The notes under the pieces were generated by a model. It was not told where the DNA came from, made no database searches, and saw only the letters and a program-made list of their open reading frames with translations. A stretch of DNA of 64,000 nucleotides from Synchiropus splendidus (taxonomy: Eukaryota; Chordata; Actinopteri; Syngnathiformes; Callionymidae), in contig NC_071338.1 of the NCBI RefSeq assembly GCF_027744825.2, positions 24,601,501 to 24,665,500 on the forward strand. The letters are read 5' to 3'. Of this stretch, positions 52,201 to 62,193 are shown one piece after another. Numbering within the stretch: the stretch's first letter is position 1; the number at the start of each line of letters is the position of its first letter. Position numbers and translations under genes: made by a program.

Positions 52201-54838
52201 TATTAAAGTAATTGATCTTTTGGCACATGGCTAGGTAAATAATTCATTGTTGCAATCAATGTTCCCTTCTGTGTCCGAAATAATCTGCTTTGATATGGTT
52301 CGCTCTGCATTCATTGGTGATTTTAGTTTGAAGGGAACTTGGGTTCTCTCTGTATGACATTTGTGTGTTCTCACCGAGCTATTGTGCGTTTCTACGCCTT
52401 GTGTTTTACCTGTGACCTGGGTGAAATTCATATATAATACGGCACATAATTATACTGTGTTATAAGTGTGTTATTAAATTGTTGTATTTATATGGTGAGA
52501 ATAAGACAGATTGCATCTGAAAAGTTATTTTCTTTTTTATATAATCTGTTATGAATAGTTTTGACGGCATAAGGTGTTGTCAATTGAAACATGTTTTTTT
52601 AAATTATTATTTGATTTGATTGAGATCATGAATTACATCCTTAATAAATACAAAAATGACCAGATAGAAGTTTGTGCCACTGCTGCAAATAGTTGAAAAT
52701 GTTTGTTGTACTTCCAACTGTTGACGCTAGTGGCATCTGTAACAGAAGTGGTCTTAGTGCTCTTCATCTGTTATTTGAAATCCAATATTGTCAGAAAACC
52801 GGTCCATTCTTGTCTTTTCTGTCACTGTCCACAGTGATTTTTGTCTTTTTTTTTTTTTGCGTGGCAAGGTAACGTACACATGTAAGGGCCGGAGCTATGT
52901 AGCAATGACATGAAAGCTGCACCTACATGCTACTGATAAAAAAACTACCTCCACAGTCTTTTAGAGTTCAGATGTGACTCCCGTTGTTCAATTCAGGATT
53001 ACAGAACCTTTGAACGACGATCGCGACCAGGCTCAGATCCTTTATAAGGATTGTGACTGGCACGTTTATCTCAGATCCTCACTTGAGTAGACACTTCATT
53101 TTTACGTTTACACTAGTACCAGAGCAAGGACACACTTCTATATTGAGAGTCAAAAAGACCTATGGATAGCTGAACCTTGAACATGATATAAAGCTTTTCA
53201 GACAGCCCCAAACAGGAGACTGCTATTTCTGTGCAGCTGTGGTTATTGCATTTGAATTGCATCTCTACAGAGTTAACAAAATAGAAGTGGCTGTTACCAG
53301 CTGAAAGGAGCTTTTACATTTTGCAGTTTGTACGAGTGTGCGGTACATCAGAGCAGTGTAGGTGTAACTGGTGATGTTGGGTTTTCAGCCAGGAGGCGTT
53401 AGGACGCTTTGTGTTATGTATAACGTGTAGGAGTGAACAGCGTATTAATGACTGTGAGATGTAATGTTGGGAGTGTGAGAGGCAGCTCCGTCATTGCTGT
53501 CAGGAAAATCTTCCAAAAGATGCTCTGCGTGGTTCTATACACAGCGTTTCATTTGTCAGCCCATTTTTGGACGACTGCTGTCGTCAATGTGAATTTGACT
53601 TCCATATAATTTTGCTATTCTCTTGAGCATGGTGTCCAATTTTAGCACATTTCTAGCAGTTAAGAATTGTCCTCGTCATTTTGTTGTTGCTCATTTTTCA
53701 ATGATTTTAATTACTAATTAACAAGTATGAACCAGTTTAGTCTCTTAAAGGCAGGGTAGGTCATTTGAGGAAGCTGCAATTTAAAAATAAATCCCAGATC
53801 GCCTTTTTTAATTCTCTTGTCATAGCTGCGCCTCCAAAGTCTAATTACTTCACACTTTCATTGAAATGATTTAACCCAGATTTATCAGTAAACATTTAAC
53901 ATTGATGTCACTGTGGTTGTAGCTTGAAAATGGTTAGAGATAAAATCGTACTGGAAAGTCTTCAATATGACACGCAGCTTGGGAACGAAGTAAATTCACT
54001 CAGCTAAACTGTATTGTGACGTCACTCGGCGGCGGCCATAGTGTATTACATAACTTTTACAGATGATTAGATGATGGCTGAGCATCATCACCGTCATTCA
54101 TGGCAGGACTGTGAACACAGAACGTAAAGCCTCCACTACCATCCAGTATAATTATAATTGCTGCCACCTTGTTATTGCCTTTCGTTGCCTCTTGTTTGTA
54201 TGATAGTACAGTTGACGTCTGAAGATCAGGCTCTCTGTCGCCTATAACTATGAAGTTCGAATCTCATTGAAAATAAGATGTTCATATTCTCAGTCAAGTC
54301 TCTGATACCCATGAGCCAATGAATTTTCTTCCTTTGGAGGTTATCACGGTACGGTATGTACAGCAACTTGGTTCCTGCTTTTCAGAATGTTAAGTAACAA
54401 CGTTACTTGTTCAGAATTCACTGACATGGCTGGAGAAAGGGGAGAGCCCAGTTAAAACTGACCTACTGTGAAACCACAGATCTGGACTCAATGCATGTTC
54501 TGTTACGGACCACAGACAGTCTCTTGTATGTTTTCGGGTCAATCTCCAGACCACATGTGTAATTAGGACCAGGACAAGACCTTCGAAAGGACTTGGGCTT
54601 TCATTTGATGACCATCTCATCCTTGTGAGGGAACTGTGCGGGACTATGTATGTTTGTATGTTGCAAAAAAAAAAAACCTGGTTAATCAGAGAATAAAAAT
54701 GTACGTATCTCACTCCTTTTTCTGTTACAGTCTCAATCATAAAGACGTCGGAGCAAGTAGTGTGGGAATGTAGCTGCTGAAAAACAATTCCCGTTTGAAT
54801 CTGAATCTGAATGAATACTGATACAAAATAGCCTGTTT

Positions 54839-54858
54839 AAAAAAAAAAAAAAAAAAAA
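54839..54858. repeat. poly(A) tract
   Basis: Twenty consecutive A residues. No element body is recognised before it. Confidence 0.9.
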
Positions 54859-55734
54859 CATTTTTCGCATCAGTGCCTTGAGCCTTTTCTATTATTGCAC
54901 TGTGAGCATCCCCAACGACTGAAGGGGATTGCCTCTGCCGTGTTCACACCGGAGCCGTATTCCCAGACTGGATTTGGAAGCGGCCTAATGAGTCGGTTGT
55001 ACTCGAGTGTTTTGGGACCTCAACAATCACGTTTGATCTCAGCAAATCCTTTCTCATTACAGAGATTGGAAAATGTATGATCGGACGCTTGGCTGGTAAT
55101 CCAGCTTTGATGGAGACTTTGCTTTGTGTGATGCAGAAAGAGGAAGAGATTTAGGGTTTTTTTTCGGGGGGTGGATGAGGATTTATATGACTAATAATTA
55201 AAGTTATCGTTTGTGTTTCCAGCGTGGTTTGGGTTTAAATCGTCTTTTCAAACAGTCTACGTTTAGAGCAGCAATCATTTTAAATGGCTTTTTGGGAAAT
55301 GTGATTTATGGACGTGTGAAACGGCCGGCTCAAAATCTCATCACTATATTGGGCAGTATATCAAAAGTGTGACCTCAGAAGCCTCATCACAGCTTTATTA
55401 CTTTTCTAGTCTGAGTGCTGATACTGTCATGCAATACGTTACCTTTAGGTTGACCCAACAGCTTTGAAACTCTTCCCAACTTTAAACTAGTGGTCAAAAG
55501 TTTTCTATTAGCATAATAACTTACACATCATCATTGTTCATTCTATGTTATTTTATTAGGGCTGCAGAGCATTATGGGAAGTCACCCTTACTGAGCTGCT
55601 TGTTGAGGGTGATGGGACCTCACATGCTGCTACACGCATTAAGGCGACAGGATATAGCATTGGAAATAAGTCAGATGAACTGCAGTTAGTACTGACGGGA
55701 TTTTGCACTCTTATCTCTCATGCCAGAGAGTACA

Positions 55735-55790
55735 AAGAGCCACATGGGATCGGGAGCCATAGGTTCCCGACCCCTGATGCACATAGTCAA
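55735..55790. repeat. hAT-like element terminus
   Basis: GAGCCATAGGTTCCCGACCC followed by CTG resembles the 3' terminus of hAT-Charlie-type elements (...GGTTGCCGACCCCTG). The matching inverted end was not located. Confidence 0.4.
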
Positions 55791-58314
55791 GGTTCGTCAA
55801 GCCAAAAATACACTGTGGACACAATTTCAAGCCATTTGGGTTAAATGTGCTCTTTAGTTTAATGAACAAAAGCACTGTTTAATAGAAATCAAACTCCACA
55901 TTTCACAATGGACTCCCTCCTGGCTTCGACACTGAATCCTGCTGTTAATCTTGTTAACGTCTATGTAGTGCATTATTATCGTTCATCTCTAATGTCTTCC
56001 TGCTGTTTATCCGGCCATTTTTCTAGATTGTAGAAGATAACTGAGAAATAATGTTTTGGTCTTACACAGGAGGCAGGAAAAAAACCCAAAACTATTCAGT
56101 GTTTCATGTCTGCGTGGGGACTCATTATCAAGCCGACAAGATGAAAAATGCGCCTTTCACTTTTCACCAAATGGAGTTGATCATATTAATTTGAATAATT
56201 TATCTGAATGTCTTTGACGTCTCAGTCAGTTAGCTTCCTGTAGCGCTGTGGCCAGTTTAGCTTATCTTTCTTTCAAGTGTTATGAATGAGATCAAGTCTT
56301 GTGGCGTGTGGCTTGAACTTAAATCAGGAAACCTGTCCAAACGGACTAACGTCACTGTGACAGATTTCCTCCAAAGCGTTCATCAGTCCACTGCAGACGT
56401 GGAAAATCGCATGTACTCAGTCTTTCTGGCAATTTTTTATTTGCTGTGGGAAGCCTCCAACTAGTCCCAAACCGCTGACCGTTTTGTTGTGGGCCGGCAG
56501 CATCAACCACTCTGAAATGTGATGTGGTGATACTCAGTCAGCTGCTGTAGGACATACCATGCCACGGACACGTCATTGGGAGGCTTCGGTATGAGTCCGT
56601 ACTTGGTGGCAAACCAGCTCTTTCTGTAGCTGGGACAAATGGAATGAAGTGATAGGACATCACTACACACTGTGCTATCCGTAACTATCACAGTTTCCTC
56701 AGCCGACAGGTCAGAATATTTCTGTTGAGCCCAGTCCACTGAGAAAAGCTCCAATAATGGGCTTGAAATACAACACATTCAAGTTCGGAGTCAAGCATTT
56801 ATTGCTGGAAATTTGTGGCTCAAAAAATGTCAGACTTTTTTTTCTGTGGTCAAGAGGAACCGAAGAAATGCCTGATTCAAGTTTCAGATGAGTGGTTTTC
56901 TGAAGCGACAAAGCTTCTGCTTCTTCCCTATGTTGCTGGTGCTGCTTTCCTGTTGTTGTTCCCGGTGTTGGGAATCACATCACGCCCAAGTTCAATGTGT
57001 TCCAGTCATCAAAGTTGGTTAGCTATTCTCAATAGCTCACATTGATTCAAAACTTCTACTTTGTCTCAACCTTCTGGGAAACATGGTTGTACTTGGGTTG
57101 GTTAGGATTCTCCCACCTTGGAAATAGGAGCTTGTTTTGGGACCGTTAGTTGTAATAGATTTCCACTCTTGTAGTGAATTTCAGTGGGCTGTTGTATCCT
57201 ACCTTCATCATTCATGCACCTCTGTTCCCATTCAGCCTGGTCCCATAAAACATTGGGGCAGAAGATCCTCAGTGTGGAGTTTGGTTCATCCCGAATAAGT
57301 CAAGATGTCAGTCAAAAAAAAGAGTTCAGACCTCGCAACTCTTAGGAGACCTGGATCAGACCCAGTGCCACAAGTAGAGAATGACACTCTGGTTGAGGAA
57401 AGTCTTTTCAGTTGGAGATGAGAGAAGAATGACACTAATTTATTAATTTGTGGAGCAAGTGTTTTGAGGAGAAGGAAGGGGGTTTGTGTCTCGTTGTGAG
57501 ATGCTTCAGATTCCTTAGTGATGTTGTGACCATGGTGGGACTGTGCGACCGTGTGTTGACCGAGCGTCAGATAAACACCTTCGCTTCTTCCTGTGAACAC
57601 ATCTCACATAGGGACCACATTCTCTGTGTGCGTTAGGGTCAGAAGCCGGGCGGAGCAGATGTGTCCCTCGGCCGTGACTAGGTCTGACCTCTGACCTCCC
57701 ACCCTGTGCACAGAGGAGCCTTGTGGGCCCAGACACGAGGGTCTCTGTTTGAAAGGTCACATCTCTTCTGCTTCTCGTGCTTTCAATCTTCAAGAATCAC
57801 ATCAGCTCCCACCATTTTCATTGCAGAGACATAGACGTGACAGTCGAGCATCTGTCAGTGTGTTTTATATTTCTGGATCAGACAATGAGAAAAGTATTTT
57901 GAAACTGCTTTGTAGTGTTTATGGACAGGTTTGTTTCTCGCTCTGCAGAAGTGATTGATCTCAAATGACTTCTTTGTGTTCGTGAATCGCAAAGCCTTCA
58001 TCACTTTCTCCCAACCGCTGAATTCTTTACAGTATCACATTAAGATAAACTGATCAGCCGTGACATTCTCGCCATCTGTCGCTCTTGTGGGTTGGTCCTA
58101 GACTGCTGTTGCCATTGCTTTATCTCCCTTGGACCAGTTAGGATGGAAACTGTTTTAGAAATAATCGCTGAGATCATCATGAGATCCAAAATCCAAGTGT
58201 TAATGCTGCAGTTTCATCATCTGAAAAGCCTCTGAATGTTTATTTCTGAGTGCTTTATTGCCCATGAAGCTGTTTAGATTAATAATGATAATGATGCATG
58301 TTATTGTTGTGCAG

Positions 58315-58486
58315 GTGTAGCTGCAGTACCGGCTCTCACCACCTGCCAAGATGGTGGTGCTGTCCCTGAAAATATGCGTTCGCCAGTGCAACGTCGTCAA
58401 GACGATGCAGTTTGAGCCGTCCACGGCCGTCTACGATGCCTGTCGGATCATCCGAGACAGAGTTCCCGAGGCCCAGACCGGACAAG
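58315..58486 (+). CDS. tln2: tln2 first coding exon
   Basis: Coding starts at 58351; the exon may begin at 58315, after TTGTTGTGCAG, but AGs at 58320 and 58326 are also usable and the pyrimidine tract is weak. Encodes residues 1-45 of F0 plus one base; donor CAAG|GTGAGA. Confidence 0.85.
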
Positions 58487-61400
58487 GTGAGAAGCACAGC
58501 GGAGTCAAACTGTGTTCTGAAGGTGACATTTCTGCCTCTTATGTATTCCCAGCATCAGACTACGGTCTGTTTCTTTCGGATGAAGACCCCAGGAAAGGCA
58601 TCTGGCTTGAGTCGGGCAGGACCCTGGACTACTACATGCTCCGGAATGGGGTAAATACTACCACAGACTGATGAGAGCAGTATCTTTCTGTTCATAACAT
58701 TCTGTGAGGTGCTTATTTTTGCCCCTTTTTACTTGTGCAATTTTTGGATTCTATGCATAACTAGACCTTTTTAATTGGCGGATATCTCGGTCATTATATC
58801 TATGTCATGCATTCATAACTGTAAAATAAAGCCACTCTCTTGGGAGGTATTTTTAAAAATCCTTTTTCTTTATTTTTTAAAACAAGGAATATTGTGAAAA
58901 TTTGCAGTACTCATGAAAGAATAAAAAAAAGGAAGAATTCAAAATTTCCTGGGCCACACTTTTCCAAGGTCAAACGTTCATCTCATTTTAGATTTTGCAT
59001 ATTTGAAATCAAAATTAAATCCCAAATCATAATTAAATTATGTTTTAGGATTTTGTACATTTTGTTAATTGGTTATGATATTCGAGTGAATTTTGAATAT
59101 ATTTTTTTGATTTTTGTTTTATACATTTATTGAATTATTTTGTGATGGATACCCAATATTAGAAAAAAATGAATTTGTCCTAGTCACATTATGAAGGATA
59201 TTTAGATGATTGTTTAATAATTTGTGCTTTTAGGTAGGTGCGCACATTTTGTGCACATTTGACAGTATTCCTATGATGATTTAATACTACTACTAATACT
59301 ATACTTTAATAATATTTTTTTTCTTAACTCTAATATTTATTTATTATAATTGTTGTCAGTTGTTTGTAATTACTGCCTAATAATGATTGCATTTTAATTT
59401 AAATTTTTTGTATAATAGCCTCAAAAGTCCCTATTTTAAGGATGATTTCTTTTCTGTATTGAATAGCTCAGTTGTCACTTTTTAATTTGATTTACCAAGG
59501 AGCCGATTATTGAACAGGGAGAAGAAATCCTCTACTGTGCGCTGCTGCTGCTGAGTCCCGCGGCCAGCTCCGCTTTTTTCCGCGTTCCAATCTGTCTGCG
59601 GTTTTGCTCCTCTAAATGCTGTTTCCGCCTTAAATCCACCAAAGGCGACGACGGTGGGAAGCGTGACTGTGACCAATTATTCTGAGGCAAATTTCTGCTC
59701 ATTGTTGTGATTGGAAGTGAGCGGCGTGTGAGATAGGCAGCCGGGAAATGCGGTTTTCTGGACCATATTCACTGCTCTCACCATGCAACCTGCTGCTTTT
59801 TGATCTGTCTCTTTCTCCCGCCGGTCTCCTCAGCTTCATTTCTCTTTCAGTGGAGTCCAACACTCCTCTTTTTTGTTCTCTGTTTCAAGCATTTTTTTTC
59901 TCCCTTTTGCAGGACATTCTGGAATATAAGAAGAAACAGCGGCCGCAGAAAATCAAAATGCTTGACGGAGCCGTGAAAACGATCATGGTGGATGATTCCA
60001 AAACAGTGGGGGAGCTGCTGGTCACTATCTGCAGCAGGATAGGTCAGTTCCTTCCTAATATATGCTGGTGTCAGCATTTATTTTCCCCCATGTTACTCCC
60101 TGAAGGCTGCTGACAAGCGTCAGTCTGTAAGTGGTCCTGGGCTCTAATGTCTGATAGATGTTGGCGACCTCTTGTCCTGCTTCAGTGTCAGTTGGTGCTT
60201 AATATTTTTGGACCTCTGTGTGATGTGGTGGACAAACAAGCCTGTCACGAGAGCCACCACATGTAGACAGACTTGTACAAGTTCCACTAGAACGCCCTCC
60301 TTGATCTGAGCTAACGTGCAAACGTGTCACTTCCTCAGGCATCACCAACTACGAGGAATATTCCCTGATCCAGGAGTCAGTGGAAGAGAAGAAGGAGGAA
60401 GGGATGGGAACGCTGAAGAAGGATCGAACGCTGCTGCGGGATGAGAGGAAGATGGAGAAGCTGAAGGCCAAGCTGCACACAGATGATGAGCGTGAGTGGA
60501 GGATGGAACAGCAGTAAAACGATCAGGACACCACTGAGGCCTCCTGTGTTTTGTTTGGTCAGTGAACTGGCTGGACCACAGCAGGACCTTCAGAGAGCAA
60601 GGGGTGGAAGAAAGCGAGACCCTACTGCTGAGACGCAAGTTCTTCTACTCGGACCAGAACGTTGACTCCAGAGACCCAGTTCAGCTCAACCTCCTCTACG
60701 TCCAGGTCAGACTTGACACCACTTTCAGATTAGATTAGATAGACTCCATTTCATACGTCCCATTTTTTAAATTCCAGATTTAAATCTGATGTTCTGTTGT
60801 GTTGGATGACGATAGGCCGCTGCCAAAAGTGTTCCCTGACAGATGGCGTGTTAATTAAGAAATGTCTGCTGCTCGCTCTTGTCTGGAGAATCAGACTTTT
60901 ATGGCTGGATATAAAGCTGATAAGAGCAGCATGTTTACGATGACGGCGAGGTTCAGGAATGATTGGACTGCTGCGCCAGTGTTTTGAAAAGTTCAACATG
61001 GAGCTGAATCTGTTGCTTACAGTTGGCTAATAAAATTGTAGTTGAAGAATTTATGCTCCTAAATTGCGCTGCTCGCCTATCAGTTTCTGACCCGGGCTCA
61101 CAATTTACCTTTTTTCCTCAGTGTCCTCCAACTTTTCTGAATTCTGCTTTGTATTGTCGATCCCTGGCTCGGTCACAAATTTCACTTTGAGTTGTCACAC
61201 GTATAATAACACCCTCGCTCATAGACCCACCATGCTAGTTCTCCCCACCGTTACATGTTTCAGTTGTTGTTGTTGTCTTGGCTCCTGGTGCAGTACCTGT
61301 TAATTCCACTTCCTTTCCAATCTCACATGCTAAGCATTTGTCTTGAATGAGAGATCATCGAGAGGAGCACGCCTTTGTATTATTCTGGGTGACTTGCTCA

Positions 61401-62193
61401 ATGGTCCTGGGTACTAGCAGTGGAGGTGGTTAGATGGTGGTACCGTGTCCTGTTCCATGGGTCGTTGGATCCCTTCCTTGGCCCTGGTTTTGTAGTTTCC
61501 TGGGTCCCTGGGTGTCTGGCTCTGTGCCTGGAACTCTCATGCCCTGGCGCCCTCATTCTCTGACTAGGAGTCTTGGTCCCTGACTTCTTGCCTAGGCCTC
61601 TTTCCCAGTCTTGGAATTTCCTGACTGACAAAAAAACACCTTATTCATGAAGACAGACAAAATAAATATAAGGAAAATTTGACCCAAATCGTCAATGACC
61701 AAGACTGATTGGTGTCTTTAGAGATTGTGAATGGATGTGCTTTGATCAACTTCTACGTTGTTTCAGGCTCGAGATGACATCCTGAATGGCTCCCACCCTG
61801 TATCCTTCGATAAAGCCTGTGAGTTTGGAGGCATCCAGGCCCAGATCCAATTTGGACCGCACATGGAAATTAAACACAAACCTGGATTTCTGGAGTAAGT
61901 TTTTTTTTAAACATCCTCCCTAATATTGATCTTGTATGAGAAAAATGCTCTTTTCTGCAGCCTGAAGGAGTTCCTCCCTAAAGAATACATCAAACAAAGA
62001 GGGTCCGAAAAGAAAGTGTTCCAGGTGAGATCACACTGTCACGTCTTAAACATTAAAATGTTTTCACATGACTATTTTTGATTCACAGGAGCATAAAAAC
62101 TGTGGTGACCTGACAGAAATCGAAGCCAAAGTCAAGTACGTGAAGCTAGCAAGGTCTCTGCGGACGTATGGTGTGTCGTTCTTCCTTGTCAAG
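58351..62193 (+). CDS. tln2: Talin-2, N-terminal part (F0-F1-F2)
   Basis: Talin-2 is a cytoskeletal adaptor that activates integrins through its FERM-like head and binds actin and vinculin through its rod. Coding is join(58351-58486, 58553-58650, 59913-60042, 60339-60491, 60563-60705, 61767-61894, 61961-62024, 62089-62193), 319 codons. All junctions are GT-AG and keep frame. F0 is about residues 1-82, F1 to about 205 and F2 to about 308. F3, the integrin-binding PTB fold, begins at the edge. It is talin-2 rather than talin-1 by LKICVRQCNVVKTMQF, AQTGQASDYG, LEYKKKQRPQK, NYEEYSLIQE and CEFGGIQAQIQFGPH. The lysine-rich F1 loop (about 137-172) that contacts acidic membranes is present. ATG context is strong (AAGATGG). 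The next exon (EKMKGK...) is not found before 64000, so the gene runs on. Copy a or b is undetermined. Confidence 0.93.
58487..58552 (+). other. tln2: tln2 66-bp intron, stop-free and in frame
   Basis: Donor GTGAGA, acceptor TATTCCCAG. Splicing restores the conserved TGQASDYG reading. The intron is 22 codons long and has no stop in the coding frame, so an unspliced message would insert 22 residues in F0 after Gln45. Confidence 0.88.
58553..58650 (+). CDS. tln2: tln2 coding exon 2 (F0)
   Basis: Completes F0: SDYGLFLSDEDPRKGIWLE and then DYYMLRNG, residues 46-78, ending at a phase 0 donor GGG|GTAAAT. Confidence 0.92.
58651..59912 (+). other. tln2: tln2 intron between coding exons 2 and 3
   Basis: 1262 bp, strongly AT-rich at 58.8-59.45 kb, with a more GC-balanced stretch at 59.5-59.9 kb. 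No coding frame recognised. Confidence 0.85.
59913..60042 (+). CDS. tln2: tln2 coding exon 3 (start of F1)
   Basis: Strong acceptor TTTTGCAG. Encodes DILEYKKKQRPQK through TICSRI, residues 79-121 plus one base; donor ATAG|GTCAGT. Confidence 0.92.
60339..60491 (+). CDS. tln2: tln2 coding exon 4 (F1 loop)
   Basis: Acceptor TTCCTCAG, donor GAGC|GTGAGT. Encodes GITNYEEYSLIQE and the charged F1 insertion loop rich in Lys, Glu and Arg, ending KLHTDDE. Confidence 0.92.
60563..60705 (+). CDS. tln2: tln2 coding exon 5 (end of F1)
   Basis: Follows a 71-bp intron that, unlike the 66-bp one, has an in-frame stop. Encodes LNWLDHSRTFREQG through FFYSDQNVDSRDPVQLNLLY, ending at a phase 0 donor CCAG|GTCAGA. 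Confidence 0.92.
60706..61766 (+). other. tln2: tln2 intron between coding exons 5 and 6
   Basis: 1061 bp. Holds an irregular low-complexity stretch at 61390-61620 in which CCTGG and TGGGTC/TCCCTG motifs recur, and no recognisable gene. Confidence 0.85.
61767..61894 (+). CDS. tln2: tln2 coding exon 6 (F2)
   Basis: Acceptor TTGTTTCAG. Encodes ARDDILNGSHPVSFDKACEF and the GGIQAQIQFGPH block typical of talin-2, ending in a split Asp codon GA|GTAAGT. Confidence 0.92.
61961..62024 (+). CDS. tln2: tln2 coding exon 7 (F2)
   Basis: 64-bp exon after a 66-bp intron with acceptor TTTTCTGCAG. Encodes LKEFLPKEYIKQRGSEKKVF; phase 0 donor CCAG|GTGAGA. Confidence 0.92.
62089..62193 (+). CDS. tln2: tln2 coding exon 8 (end of F2)
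   Basis: Acceptor GATTCACAG. Encodes EHKNCGDLTEIEAKVKYVKL through SFFLVK, ending at phase 0 donor AAG|GTGAGC. It is the last talin exon in the window. Confidence 0.92.

Larger units (their letters stand above)
44313..58314 (+). other. tln2: presumed tln2 intron before the ATG exon
   Basis: About 14 kb without a recognisable protein frame or RNA gene. It contains repeat copies at 46.5 and 49.2 kb, a 20-base poly(A) at 54839-54858, a hAT-like terminus near 55.75 kb and moderately AT-rich unique-looking sequence. Confidence 0.45.

Noticed and set aside
58487..58552. reading 58351-58671 as one continuous exon
   Set aside because: The conserved talin reading TGQASDYG requires removal of the 66 bases, and both splice sites are present.
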